Source: Rhineura floridana (lineage: Eukaryota > Chordata > Lepidosauria > Squamata > Rhineuridae). From it: DNA of 64,000 bases. The notes under the pieces are model-generated. The model had not been told where the DNA came from. It saw only the letters and a program-made list of their open reading frames with translations, and did not search any database. Below are positions 32,780-43,785 of the stretch, one piece after another. Every line of letters starts with the position of its first letter. Within the stretch, counting starts at the first letter, position 1. The stretch covers positions 225,103,943 to 225,167,942 of the forward strand of contig NC_084482.1 of the NCBI RefSeq assembly GCF_030035675.1, given 5' to 3'. The translations under genes and the position numbers were made by a program.

Positions 32780-32924
32780 TAGCAGTGTTTCTCAACCGGT
32801 GTGCCTTCAGATGTTGTTGGACCACAACTCCCATCAGCCTCAGCCAGCATTGCCAATGGTCAGGAAAGATGGGAAATGTGGTCCAACAACATCTGGAGGC
32901 ACACTGGTTGAGAAACACTGCTAG
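32780..32924. mobile_element. hAT-type hairpin MITE
   Basis: TAGCAGTGTTTCTCAACCGG at the left pairs with CTGGTTGAGAAACACTGCTA at the right. The interior arms GATGTTGTTGGACCACA and TGTGGTCCAACAACATC also pair. It is the full-length relative of the short copy at 43086-43158. Confidence 0.85.
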
Positions 32925-33339
32925 AGGATCTGAGGAGTACAAAAAAAAACCCCAAATTAAATGCATCTGAGAGAGAGGAGGGCTGATGGGGAAGTCTGCA
33001 AAGTCTGCAGCAAAGACTAATCCAGCAGGAATGGGAGACAGGGCTCTCTTTCTCTCTCACACTCGCACGAGGAGGCTGAAGTTAGTTGACTACTAGTTCC
33101 CAGTTCCTTATTTAAGAACACTAAAAAAGAGAGAGAGAAACGTTTGCAGCAACTCCAAAGCGAAGTTAACATGTCTCTGAGACCCGAAATATATGTTGGG
33201 GTACCCCATAACATATATCTCCATGATCTGGGTACTCTCCCCATCAAGAGCAACAATAAAGATGTTGCATCAAAATGATCAGGCTTCTGAAATGCCCATA
33301 AATGCACAATGATGTCATAAAAAACATAAAAAATAAGTA
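32925..33339. other. No recognised feature
   Basis: Mixed sequence with a short A run and AG-rich stretch at 33125-33140. No gene or named repeat. Confidence 0.4.
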
Positions 33340-35160
33340 ACTGAGGGTTGTTGTTATGTGCCTTCAAGTCAATTTCAATTTATGGCATATGATTCAGAAA
33401 CCTCCAATTTTTTTGTTGTTATGTGCCTTCAAGTCTATTACAACTTATGGTGACCCTATGAATCAGTGACCTCCAAGAGCATCTGTCATGAACCACCCTG
33501 TTCAGATCTTGTAAGTTCAGGTCTGTGGCTTCCTTTATGGAATCAATCCATCTCTTGTTTGGCCTTCCTCTTTTCCTACTCCCTTCTGTTTTTCCCAGTA
33601 TTCTGGTCTTTTCACATCCATACATAGAGATCGGGAATACCATGGTCTGAATGTTCCTGACTTTGGTGTTCAGTGATACATCTTTGGATTTCAGGACCTT
33701 TTCTAGTTCTCTCACAGCTGCCCTCCCCAGTCCTAGCCTCCTTCTGATTTCTTGACTATTGTGTCCATTTTGGTTAATGACTGTGCCGAGGTATTGATAA
33801 TACTTGACAAGTTTAATGTCATCATTGTCAACTTTAAAGTTACATAAATCTTCTGTTGTCATTACTTTAGTCTTTTTGATGTTCAGATGTAGTCCATAGT
33901 TCTAGTTCTCTGTCAAGTAAGTTTAAAGCCTCAAATCTGTTCCTTATTTGCTCTTTATATTCTTCTGGGATGCTATTGAAATTGTATTTTGGCATTATGA
34001 TTGCTTTGTTGTTCTTCTCTAGCTTTACTCTGATTTTCGATACAACCAGTTCATGATCTGTACCGCAGTCTGCTCCTGGTCTTGTTTTTGCAGAAAGTAT
34101 GGAACTTCTCCATCTTCTGCTACCAATTATATAATCAATTTGATTCCTATATTGACCATTTGGTGATGTCCACATGTACAGTCGACTTTTCGGTTGTTCA
34201 AAAAATGTGTTCGTAAGAAACAAATTATTGGCTTCACAGAATTCAATAAGTCTTTCTCCTGCTTCGTTTCTGTCTCCTAAGCCCTATTTCCCCACAATTC
34301 CTAGTTCTGGTCTGTTCCCTACTTTTGCATTCCAATCCCCCATGATTATCAGCACATCTTGGTTTGGTGTGTGATTAATTTCTTCCTGTACTTCTGTGTA
34401 AAATCTCTCCAATTCTTCTTCTTCTGCATTTGATGTTGGAGCATAGACTTGGATGATGGTTATGTTAATAGGTTTCCCATTTAATCTCATTGATATCACT
34501 CTCTCAGACCTTGTTGTAGCTCCTAATTGCTTTTGCTACATCACTTCTCACTATTAAAGCAACCCAGTTTCTTCTTGATTTCTCATTTCTTGCATAAAAT
34601 ATTTTGTAGTTGCCTGATTGAAAATGTCCCATTCCCGTCCATTTTAATTCACTCAAGCCAAATATTGTAATGTTGATATGTTCCATTTCTTGCTTGACAA
34701 TTTCTAACTTGCCCTGGTTCATGCTTCTCACATTCCATGTTCCTATTGTGTGCGTTGGAGAACTCCGGACTCTCCTTTCGCATCTGTGCGCATCAGCCTC
34801 TGGGCTTCCTTTCGGCTTTGACTCAGCTGCGTCATTAGTCACAGCGCTACTCATACTTGTCCTTTGTTCTTTCCCAGTAGCTCGGTGAGTGCCTTCTCAC
34901 CTGGGGGTCTCATCTTCCAGAACTATCTCGTGTTGCATTTTGGATACTCTGTTCATAAGGTTTTCGTGGTAAGAGGTATTCAGAGGTGGTTTATCATTGC
35001 CTTCCTGTGAGTCTGAATGCATCTTAGTCTGGTGTCTCAGCTTTCACCATTCCGCCTTGGGTGACCCTGCTAGGAGTCTAGCGTCTTAACAGAATTGCTC
35101 TCAGCTTCTTCAACACTCTCAAACCCCCTCACTACGTTAAGGTGTGCATCTTAAAGGGGG
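33340..35160 (-). mobile_element. BovB (RTE) LINE, most of RT missing
   Basis: The 3' end lies at the left, doubled by two BovB termini at 33345 and 33415. The minus-strand frames read, from the right, TIGTWNVRSMNQGKLEIVKQ and SELKWTGMGHFQSG (endonuclease start), VYAPTSNAEEEELERFY, IMGDWNAKVGN, IDYIIGSRRWRSS and DHELVVSKIR (endonuclease end). Then, after a gap where RT should be, come NFKVDNDDIKLV and GRPNKRWIDSIKEA near the C-terminus. Several frame changes and stops break it. The 5' UTR (34890-35155) matches 24880-25050. Confidence 0.92.
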
Positions 35161-35164
35161 GCTG

Positions 35165-35392
35165 TGTGTGTGTACTGCCTTCAAGTCGATTCTGACCTAT
35201 GGTGACCCTATGAATAGGGTTACCATGGTAAACAGTATTCAGAGGTGGTTTTACTATTGCCTTCCTCTGAGGCTGAGAGGCAGTGACTGGCCCAGGGTCA
35301 CCCACGTAGCTTCATGGTTGTGTGGGGATTCGAACCCTGGTCTCCCAGGTCTTAGTCCAACACCTTAACCACTATACCACACTGGCTCTCTA
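35165..35392 (-). mobile_element. Sauria-type SINE
   Basis: Tail CTGCCTTCAAGTCGATTCTG and TGGTGACCCTATGAATAGGG at the left, body GGCAGTGACTGGCCCAGGGT, and head GGATTCGAACCCTGGTCTCC with CTTAACCACTATACCACACT at the right. Near full length, minus orientation, next to the BovB 5' end. Confidence 0.93.
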
Positions 35393-35639
35393 AAGGGGGG
35401 GTTAGGGGTGCCAAAAGTAGTAGTAGTAAAATTATTTTTATACCACTTTTCAACAAAAAGTCCCTAAAGTGGTTTACCTAGCAAAACATATGTTTGACCA
35501 ATCATTTTTATTCAGTATCTAAATATGTGCTGAGTGCTTTCTTCATCAATAAATCCTAAGCCCCCCCCTCTCTCTCTCACACACACACCCCTACCTAACA
35601 CTGGAAAGAATATTAAGTAGGGTGATCTTTGGTGGGGAG
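35393..35639. other. No recognised feature
   Basis: Low-information sequence with a TCTCTCACACACAC tract near 35570. Not assigned. Confidence 0.4.
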
Positions 35640-36660
35640 ATGCCTGCCAGTCATATTGATGGAGGATATGTTACTGAGCCTGAAACTGTCCAAATATGGA
35701 AAACAAAACAATGAGCCACAGACTGGAAGCATTCAATATAAATCCCAGTTCCAAAGAAAGGGGATCCCAGGGAATGCAGTAATTATTGAACTATAGCCTT
35801 AATATCCCATACAAGAAAAGTAATGCTCAAGATTCTACAACAAAGGCTCTTACCATATATGGAGTGAGAAATGCCAGATGTCCAAGATGGATTTAGAAAG
35901 GGAAGAGGCACCAGAGATCATATTGCAAACATATGTTGGATAATGGAACGGAGCAAGGAATTTCTGAAGAAAATCACCCTGTGCTTTATAGACTACAGCA
36001 AAGCCTTTGACTGTGTAGATAATGAAAAACTATGGAATGCTTTAAAAGAAATGGGGGTGCCACAGCATCTGATTGTCCTGATGCGCAACCTATACTCTGC
36101 ACAAGAGGCTACTGTAAGGACAGAATATGGAGAAACTGATTGGTTCCCCATCGGAAAGGGTGTGAGACGGGTGTATTTTATCATCCTATTTATTTAATCT
36201 ATATGCAGAACATATCATACGGAAAGTGGGATTTCACCAAGATGAAGGAGGTGTGAAAATTGGAGGGAGAAATATCAATAATTTAAGATATGCAGACGAT
36301 ACCGTACTCTTAGCAGAAACCAGTAAAGATTTGAAACGAATGCTGATGAAAGTTAAAGAGGAAAGTGCAAAAGCAGGACTACAGCTGAACATCAAAAAGA
36401 CTAAAGTAATAACAACAGAAGATTTATGTAACTTTAAAGTCGACAATGAGGATATTGAACCTGTCAAGGATTATCAATTCCTTGGCGCAGTCATTAATCA
36501 AAATGGAGACAATAGTCAAGAAATCAGAAGGCGGCTAGGACTGGGGAGGGCAGCTATGAGAGAACTAGAAAAGGTCCTCAAATGCAAATATATCACTGAA
36601 CACTAAAGTCAGGATCATTCAGACCATGGTACTCCCGATCTCTATGATCTCTATGACACT
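35640..36660 (+). mobile_element. BovB LINE, RT segment
   Basis: Frames read GFRKGRGTRDHIANICWIME, CFIDYSKAFDCVDNEKLW (RT motif A), NLRYADDTVLL (catalytic ADD) and LGLGRAAMRELEKVL. A frame change interrupts the region around motif B (near 36170). It is truncated at both ends and runs straight into an L2 piece. Confidence 0.92.
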
Positions 36661-37243
36661 CCCATCGCTTTTCCCACTTAAGACACATTACTCTACTGTG
36701 CTCTATGTGGGGCTACTCTTGAGGGCAGTCCGGAAGTTGCAGCTGGTGCAAAATGCGGCAGCGAGATTGCTCACTGGGGCAGGGTATTGCTAACCTGTCA
36801 CCCTGATGCTGAAAGAATGCACTGGCTGCCCATTTGCTACTGGGCCAAGTTCAAGGTTCTAGTTTTGGTGTACAAAGCCCTATACAGCTTGGGACCAGGA
36901 TACCTGAAAGACAGTCTTACCCCTTATATACCCAGTCAATCACTGCACTCTGCAGGTGAGGGCCTCCTGCAGATACCATCTTATCAGGAAGTCCCTTCCA
37001 CACAACATAGGAAACGGACCTTTGGTGTGGTGGCACCGACCCTATGGAATTCCCTCCCCTTAAATATAGATGCCGTCTCTGTAGTCTTTTGGGTGCCTAC
37101 TGAAAACCTTCCTCTTTCAAGAAGCCTTGCTTTTAAGAGTTTTTTTAAGAGGCTTTTTTCAGCGTTTTATCACTTTTTTACTGCCCAGGGCTCCTTCTGG
37201 GATGAAGGGTGGGATATAAATCTAATAATAAATAAATAAATAA
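36661..37243 (+). mobile_element. L2-clade LINE 3' part
   Basis: AERMHWLPICYWAKFKVLVL, VYKALYSLGPGYL and VVAPTLWNSLPLNID give the ORF2 C-terminus. The tail GGGCTCCTTCTGGGATGAAG, GTGGGATATAAATCTAATAA and AAATAAATAAATAAATAAG is L2-type. A close relative is at 63436-63897. Confidence 0.9.
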
Positions 37244-37374
37244 ATAAGAAGAAATAAATGTCTGCAGAGTTCTAATGACTACAGAATCAAGAGATAGGTC
37301 AATGCTTGCAGACTTTTTTGTAGGGTGCCAACTAAGGGTTATAATTGGAAACAAAGCCCTATGAGGAGACACTA

Positions 37375-37752
37375 AAAGAACATGTTTAGCCTGGAGAACA
37401 GAAGACTTGAGGGGAGATAGGACAGCACTCTTCAATTACATGAAAGGTTGTCACACAGAGGAGGGCCAGGATATCTTCTCGATCGTCCCAGAGTGCACGA
37501 CACAGAATAATGGGCTCAAGTTGCGGGAAGCCAGAGTTTGACTGGACATCAGGAAAAACTTCCTAACTGTTAGAGCCATACGACAATGGAACCAATGACC
37601 TAGAGAGGTAGTGGGCTCTCCAACACTGGGGTCTTTCAAGAGGCAGCTGGACAGGCACCTGTTAGGTATGCTGTAATTTGGATTCCTGCATTGAGCAGGG
37701 GGTTAGACTTGATGGCCTTATAGGCCCCTTCAAACTCTGTATGACTGTATTA
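37375..37752 (+). mobile_element. CR1 LINE 3' end
   Basis: CTGGAGAACAGAAGACTTGA, GTTGTCACACAGAGGAGGGC and GATTCCTGCATTGAGCAGGG, ending GCCTTATAGGCCCCTTCAAA. It covers the ORF2 C-terminus and 3' UTR, 5'-truncated. Confidence 0.9.
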
Positions 37753-37889
37753 ACCCTTACAGCATGGCAGGGAAACTTTACAATAAAATAGTCACTGACA
37801 GCACAGACATCCTGACATTGGTAAGCTAATTAACACATACACTGTGACAAGGAAATAAATGAATTAACTGTCTTGGTTTAATCTCCAAG

Positions 37890-38215
37890 TGACAACAATA
37901 TAATGGCTTCCACTGAAGTGAATTCCCAATGGCACAATGGCTACAAATGAAGCTTTTCTCAAACAGAGAACATTTATATTCCTGCAGCCTCCTCACTTGC
38001 TCAAAGAGAGAGACGTTCCTGGGACCCTGGTTCACTTGGACTTCGTTACCTTTGGAGAAGGAAACAGCCCTGGAAGGGACTTGGCGGGGTCATGGATCAT
38101 GCCCATTTATGAATATACAGGTAAAGGGTGGGAAATATCCCTCCGTAACCACAGTTACAGATTTGTTGAATCCCAAACTACATTTTGGGAATGTCCATAA
38201 ACATGGAAAGAAATT
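37890..38215 (-). other. Inverted copy of 43461-43785, function unknown
   Basis: On the minus strand it reads CCATGTTTATGGACATTCCC, GGGATTCAACAAATCTGTAA, GTTACGGAGGGATA, GTGAGGAGGCTGCAGGAATA and GAATTCACTTCAGTGGA, all recognisable in forward orientation at 43461-43785. A frame with EQVRRLQEYKCSLFEKSF runs through it; the other copy gives EVRRLQESKCSPSGKK. No family recognised. Confidence 0.7.
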
Positions 38216-38249
38216 GCCAGGTGACTTAATTTTAGTATCATTGTTGTCA

Positions 38250-39475
38250 CTGTCTGGGATTCTACAACAAAGGCTCTTATCATAAATGGTGTGAGAAATG
38301 CCAGATGTCTAAGCTGGATTTAGACAGGAAAGAGGCACCAGAGATCATATTGCAAACATATGTTGGATAATGAAACAGACCAAGGAATTTCAGAAGAAAA
38401 TCACCCTGTGCTTTATAGACTACAGCAAAGCCTTTGACTGTGTAGATAATGAAAAACTATGGAATGCTTTAAAAGAAATGGGGGTGCCACAGCATCTGAT
38501 TGTCCTGATGCGCAACCTATACTCTGGACAAGAGGCTACTGTAAGGACAGAATATGGAGAAACCGATTGGTTCCCCATTGGAAAGGGTGTGAGACAGGGG
38601 TGTATTTTATCACCCTATTTGTTTAATCTATATGCAGAACATATCTTACAGAAAGTGGGATTGGACCAAGATGAAGGAGGTGTGAAAATTGGAGGGAGAA
38701 ATATAAATAATTTAAAACATACAGATGATACCATACTCTTAGCAGAAACCAGTAATGATTTTTTAAAAATGCTGATGAAAGTTAAAGAGGAAAGCACAAA
38801 AGCAGGACTACAGCTGAATGTCAAGAAGACTAAAGTAATGACAACAGAAGATTTATGTAACTTTAAAGTCGACAATGAGGACATTGAACTTGTCAAGGAT
38901 GATCAATTCCTTGGCGCAGTCATTAACCAAAATGGAGACAATAGCCAAGAAATCAGAAGAAGGCTAGGACTGGGGAGGGCAGCTGTGAGAGAACTAGAAA
39001 ATGCAAAGATGTATCACTGAACACTAAAGTCGGGATCATTCAGACCATGGTATTCCCAGTCTCTATGTATGGACGTGAAAGTTGGACAGTGAAAAAAGTG
39101 GATAAGAGAAGAATCATCTCATTTGAAATGTGGTGTTGGAGGAGAGCTTTGCACATACCATGGACTGCGAAAAAAGGAAATAATTGGGTGTTAGAACAAA
39201 TTAAACCAGAACTATCACTAGAAGCTAAAAAATGATGAAACTGAGGTTATCATACTTTGGACACAAAATGAGAAGACATGATTCACTAGAAAAGACTGTA
39301 CTGCTGGGGAAAACAGAAGGGAGTAGAAAAAGAGGAAGGCCAAACAAGAGATGGATTGATTCCATAAAGGAAGCCACAGACCTGAACTTAACAAGATCTG
39401 AACAGGGTGGTTTATCACAGATGCTATTGGAGGTCACTGATTCATACGGTCGCCATAGGTCGCCATAAATCATAG
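38250..39475 (+). mobile_element. BovB LINE, RT to 3' end
   Basis: Starts at the same RT region as 35.8 kb. A 216-codon frame (38370-39020) has CFIDYSKAFDCVDNEKLW and KGVRQGCILSPYLFNLYAEH (RT motif B). The catalytic site is altered, reading HTDDTILL where YADDT is normal. Later frames show SMYGRESWTVKKVDKRRI, MWCWRRALHIPWT and GRPNKRWIDSIKEATDLN, then the 3' end. Broken by a few frame changes. Confidence 0.93.
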
Positions 39476-39479
39476 CCCA

Positions 39480-40440
39480 CCTTGCAAGGTTGTTGTGAAG
39501 ATTGCTCACCTTTGAATTCTCAACCTCTATCTGACTTGAGACTTTTCACCTTAGAAGGCAAAGAGGCTGTTCACTTTCAACGCATGCGAGTCTCCTCTGG
39601 TTTTCCTTGCCTACCAGAAGGGAAACTGACCAGGCTGGGTTGGCTTTTTTGGGGGGGAGAGGTTCAAGGAAATTCAAAGAGGGCTCTTCTGCAGCCTGGA
39701 ATATTTACCTCCATTCACACACCCCATTCTCCTCCCCCCCGCCCATGGAGACTTGAAAGAACTCAGAAGAGGAGGGGGTTAGGAAGATATATAACTCTGC
39801 AATTTGGGGGTGGGGGCTTTGCAGCTGATAAACGTGGATTTCACACGGCGGGGAGAGCAGTTTCTCCTGCTTCACCTTCCACCCTAGCCATGTACACCTA
39901 TTTCCCGCCCACACCAGCAATGCGGACTAGGAAACTGTGCAATCACGGTTTAAGTTCCGCTTCCCATGGGGCTGTTCGTCCCTCCCCGAAGTCACATCCC
40001 ACATCACCCCAATTCTGCCCCCCTTTTTTGTCATCTCTGGCCACTCTGATTTCCCCCTTCCTGGAATACTAAGGGAGAGACCCTCCCTCTTTTTAAAATG
40101 TGCTACCTCCTCCCCCGGAGCCCCCTCCTCTTCCATCATTCGATGACCCTAGAGCTACAGCCGGAAGAGCAGCCCTTCCCACTCTGCCTTGAGGGTTGTG
40201 TCTTGTTATATCTTTTCTTTTTTTAAATGAGTCTGTACAAGGCCTCGGCCTTCTGTTATTTCCCTTTTCTTTTTAGTGCTCCATGCAGGGAGGTGTGTCA
40301 CATGAAACCTGCCAAATAACCCTCAGGCTGGCGAAGAGACCACGGATCCCCCACACACACTTCAAAGGGAAAGGAAGATGGGGAACTTTTTCTGCCCCAT
40401 CCCACCCCAGGGCCGCAATTCCCTTCTCAGAAACTTTTGT
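39480..40440. promoter_or_regulatory. GC-rich block related to the zinc-finger 5' blocks
   Basis: GGGAAACTGACCAGGCTGGG (about 39620) and the stretch GGGGGCTTTGCAGCTGATAA (about 39810) have counterparts at 51206-51225 (same orientation) and 55530-55560 (inverted). It may be the 5' region of an older zinc-finger duplicate, pointing to the minus strand. No transcript or exon can be shown. Confidence 0.4.
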
Positions 40441-40454
40441 GTCTTTGTGTGTGT

Positions 40455-40983
40455 GTGTTATGCGCTTTCAAGTCGATTACAACTTATGGCAACCCTATGA
40501 ATCAGTGACCTCCAATAGCATCTGTCATGAACCACCCTGTTCAGATCTTGTAAGTTCAAGTCTGTGGCTTCCTTTATGGAATCAATCCATCTCTTGTTTG
40601 GCCTTCCTCTTTTTCTACTCCCTGCTGTTTTTCCCAGGATTATTGTCTTTTCTAATGAATCATGTCTTCTCATGATGTGTCCAAAGTATGATAACCTCAG
40701 TTTCATCATTTTAGCTTCTAGTGATAGTTCTGGTGTAATTTGTTCTAACACCCAGTTATTGGTCTTTTTCGCAGTCCATGGTATGCGCAAAGCTCTCCTG
40801 CAACACCACATTTCAAATGAGTTGATCCTGACTTTAGTGTTCAGTGATACATCTTTGCATTTGAGGACCTTTTCTAGTTCTCTCACAGCTGCCCTCCCCA
40901 GTCCTAGCCTTCTTCTGATTTCTTGACTATTGTCTCCATTTTGGTTAATGACTGTGCCAAGGTATTGATAAGCCTTGACAAGT
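40455..40983 (-). mobile_element. BovB LINE 3' part
   Basis: Minus-strand frame: AYQYLGTVINQNGDNSQEIR, LGLGRAAVRELEKVLKCKDV, MWCCRRALRIPWTAKKTNNW and GRPNKRWIDSIKEATDLNLQ up to the BovB terminus at the left. An internal piece of ORF2 is missing. Confidence 0.92.
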
Positions 40984-41340
40984 TCAATGGCCAACCTGGT
41001 GCCTTCCAGATGTTTGGAGCTGGAAGTCCCATCACCCCCAGCCAGCATGGCTATTGATCAGGAATAAGGAGCGATATCTGGTGGGCATCAGGATGACCAC
41101 TGCTGCATTACAACAACCCTGCATTGTGATCCATTGCTTTGATCCCTATTATGCAGCTTGGGCTGCAAGAGCAGAACATAACAACCCTGCAGTGTAGTCC
41201 ACTGCTGTCCCCCTATTGGAGGCTGGAGGTCCGCGCTCAAGAGAGAGAGAGGGAGAGAGTAGTTTACTGCATTCCTGCCATGTAGTCCACTGTTATATTC
41301 AGTAGTGTAGTGGCAAATTCGAAAGGGCAAGGTCCGTTCA
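40984..41340. repeat. Hairpin MITE fragment and local repeats
   Basis: 40984-41070 has GGCCAACCTGGTGCCTTCCA and CAGCCAGCATGGCTATTGAT of the MITE family. 41100-41300 holds three related phrases (ATCCATTGCTTTGATCCC, TAGTCCACTGCTGTCCCCC, TAGTCCACTGTTATATTC) and an AG-rich run. No gene. Confidence 0.5.
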
Positions 41341-41429
41341 TGTTAATCACAGCCATGCCCCCCCTCCCCACTTTTTGTTGCTGTGGGGTTGTTAATGAGA
41401 GCCTTGATAATGCCTAGGAATCAATAAGA

Positions 41430-41700
41430 ATGAAAGAGTGTTGGCTGCTGAGAAGAGTCTTCTCAATTGCTAACTCACCCCCTTTCACTCTGATTGGCTC
41501 CAAACTGCAGGAAAGGACAAGGAAGTATTTTAGAAGACTCTTCTCAGTGGCAAACTTTCATACTGAGTGGCTTGTAGGATGCTGGAGACATAGGGACCCT
41601 GCTGGGATCCTGCTCCCAAAAAGTAAAGGTTCTAAGACCCCCTGCATGATAACACCCCTGATGATATTTCAGGAGAAGTGGGGCTGCTTAATTTGACCCC
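41430..41700 (+). repeat. Dispersed repeat with GAGAAGAGTCTTCTC motif
   Basis: Contains CTGAGAAGAGTCTTCTC, CCTTTCACTCTGATTGGCTCC, GGAGACATAGGGACCCTGCT and TAAGACCCCCTG. The same element is at 53527-53790 (minus) and 54597-54800 (plus), with a fragment at 42060-42130. Family not known to me. Confidence 0.75.
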
Positions 41701-41759
41701 TTAAACCTCCTCCCAGCCCAAACCAAGCACTTTCAAGAGAAGTCTTATATTCCATTGTC

Positions 41760-42215
41760 TTGCACTTGCCTTATGGGCCCCTTCCAACCCTACAATTCTA
41801 TGAGTATCGCTGGCATCTCCACATAGATCCAACCCTTCAGCCATCTAACTCAGCGCAGTCTACCCTGACCGGCAGTGGCTCACCAGGATTTCAGAGTCGC
41901 TTGCCCACCCAGGGAGACATTGCTGAGGGGAGACTTCATCCCAGTCTGCGTCTGCCTTGGAATGATTTTCTAAGACGTTTTAAAGATTTTCTTTTAAAAA
42001 AAGATGTTTTAAAGGTTTTTTTTTTTAAAAAAAGATGTTCTTAAGATGTTTTTAGTATCTTCATGCTGATTGGCTTGTAGGATGTTCGAGACATAGGGAC
42101 CCTCCTCCCAGAAAAGTAAAGGGTCTAGTATCTTGTCACTTGTTTGCCGCCCTGGGGTTTCTGTTGGAAGGAAGGGCGGGATAGAGAATTTAAAAAAATA
42201 AATAAACTAAATTAT
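41760..42215 (+). mobile_element. L2-type 3' tail with fragment of the 41430 repeat
   Basis: AAGACGTTTTAAAGATTTTC units, then TTGTTTGCCGCCCTGGGGTT, AGGGCGGGATAGAGAATTT and AAATAAATAAAC. A 70-bp fragment of the 41430 repeat interrupts it at 42060-42130. Confidence 0.65.
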
Positions 42216-42575
42216 AAAAAAGTAAATGAAGCCAGCAGCCCGTAGAGTATCAACCGAGCACTGCAAGGAAGATCAAGGCAGGTTGGAATGGAAAGGACAG
42301 TCTAGGAAGCATGGAGGTTCCTCTCTCTGTCTTCTCTTCCCGATGCAGACACATCAGCCTTCAGTGCAAGCTGAGTTGCACGGCACCCCAACACTTCCAG
42401 GGGGGTGAGGGAAAAAAGTGATTCCTCCCCCCCCATAAAAAGGAGAAAAGGGACCCCTTCCCATCAAACCCATATTTATCCAGCTGCAAAGAGTCCCCAA
42501 TTTCTGCAAGGCAAGGAAAATGCAGTGTCTCTCATGGCAGACGCTGGAGGAAATAAATGATAAATGACATCCCTT
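42216..42575. promoter_or_regulatory. Block related to zinc-finger 5' sequence
   Basis: ATTTATCCAGCTGCAAAGAG at about 42474 corresponds to ATTTATCCAGCTACAAAGTG at about 55531 in the same orientation and is inverted relative to 39.8 kb. With 39480-40440 it forms a second head-to-head pair. The relation is short and the block has no proven promoter. Confidence 0.35.
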
Positions 42576-43085
42576 CCACCACCAAATTTTTATTTTATTT
42601 ATTCATTATTTGATTTATATCCTGCCCTTCCTCCCAGTAGGAGCCCAGGGTGGTGAAATAGGACTTGCAGCTGCTGTTGCCAGAGGTGGGGGGGGGATGC
42701 CCTCTGAGGAGTTTGACTGGATTCTCTGCTGTGGAAGGAAAGATCAAAGCCACCAGGCGGATCTCGCTTCTCCTGCAAGGTTGGTCCAGATGAGAGGTGC
42801 TGTGGGTCTTCACAGGTGCTGCCAGCCTTGCTCATGGCTCAGCCTTAACCCCTTGCTTGGCAAACATCAACACTGAAAGCACTGCTACAGAGGCAAAGGG
42901 TTCAAAGTATAGTAATTGAGCAATCCTCACAACGATCTTGCAAGGAGGGCCATTATTAGAGACCGAGTGGGTAGTGGCTTGGGTGACCTTGGGGCAGATA
43001 ATCTTTCTCATCCCAGCCTACCTCACTGGGTTGCCGTGAGGCCAGAATGAGCAGGACCATGTGTGCCACCCTGAATACCTTAGAG
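42576..43085. other. L2 tail (minus) and MIR-like SINE sequence
   Basis: 42586-42660 is an L2-type tail in reverse (TTTATTCATTATTTGATTTA, CCCTTCCTCCCAGTAGGAGC). 42900-43080 has SINE-like phrases (GTGACCTTGGGGCAGATAAT, CTACCTCACTGGGTTGCCGT). No gene between. Confidence 0.5.
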
Positions 43086-43158
43086 CAGCCTTTCTCAACC
43101 GGTGTGCCTCCAGATGTTGTTGGACCACATCTGGAGGCACATTGGTTGGGAAAGGCTG
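43086..43158. mobile_element. Short hAT MITE with perfect 8-bp target duplication
   Basis: CAGCCTTTCTCAACCGG at the left pairs with the right end ATTGGTTGGGAAAGGCTG. It is flanked by CCTTAGAG on both sides (43078-43085 and 43159-43166). It is an internally deleted relative of 32780-32924. Confidence 0.9.
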
Positions 43159-43222
43159 CCTTAGAGGAAAAGTGGGTTTGTAATAACAGTTTATTAATTA
43201 ATTAGGTAATTTATTTCCACGC

Positions 43223-43460
43223 TTATGAAAAATGGAAATAGACTGCCTTCAAGTCGATCCCGACTTATGGCAACCCTATGAATACGGTTTTCATGGTAAG
43301 CTGTATTCAGAGGGGGTTTACCATTGCCTCCCTCTGAGGCTGAGAGGCAATGACTGGCCCAAGGCCACCCAGTGAGCTTCATGGCTGTGTGGGGATACGA
43401 ACCCTGGTCTCCCAGGTTGTAGTCAAACACTCAAACCACTACACCACACTGGCTCTCTCC
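43223..43460 (-). mobile_element. Sauria-type SINE
   Basis: Tail GACTGCCTTCAAGTCGATCC, body GGGTTTACCATTGCCTCCCT and GGCAATGACTGGCCCAAGGC, head GGATACGAACCCTGGTCTCC and AAACCACTACACCACACTGG. Minus orientation, near full length. Confidence 0.93.
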
Positions 43461-43785
43461 ACGCTTATGGACATCCCCAAAATGCTGTTGGGGATTCAAC
43501 AAATTTGTAGCTGCGGTTACGGAGGGATACTTCCCACCCAATCCCTCTTTGCGTGGATATTACCTACAACCCTGCAAGTCTCTTCCAGCCCTTTTTCCTC
43601 CTCCAAGGGAAACCAGGCTGAGGCAAATCAGGGCCCCACTCAGGGAAGTGAGGAGGCTGCAAGAATCTAAGTGTTCTCCATCTGGGAAAAAGGGTCATTT
43701 GTACTCATTGTGCCTTCCTCTGACAGGTGAAACTCCATGCGTGTTACTAGCGTTGGGTATTCACTTCAGTGGAAGGCTGGGGAAA
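43461..43785 (+). other. Forward copy of the 37890-38215 segment
   Basis: Shares at least six ordered phrases with 37890-38215 on the other strand, about 70-75% alike by eye. One frame reads EVRRLQESKCSPSGKKGHLY. It lies just beyond the left end of the zinc-finger inverted duplication and is not seen near 63.5 kb, so it is a separate event. Confidence 0.7.
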
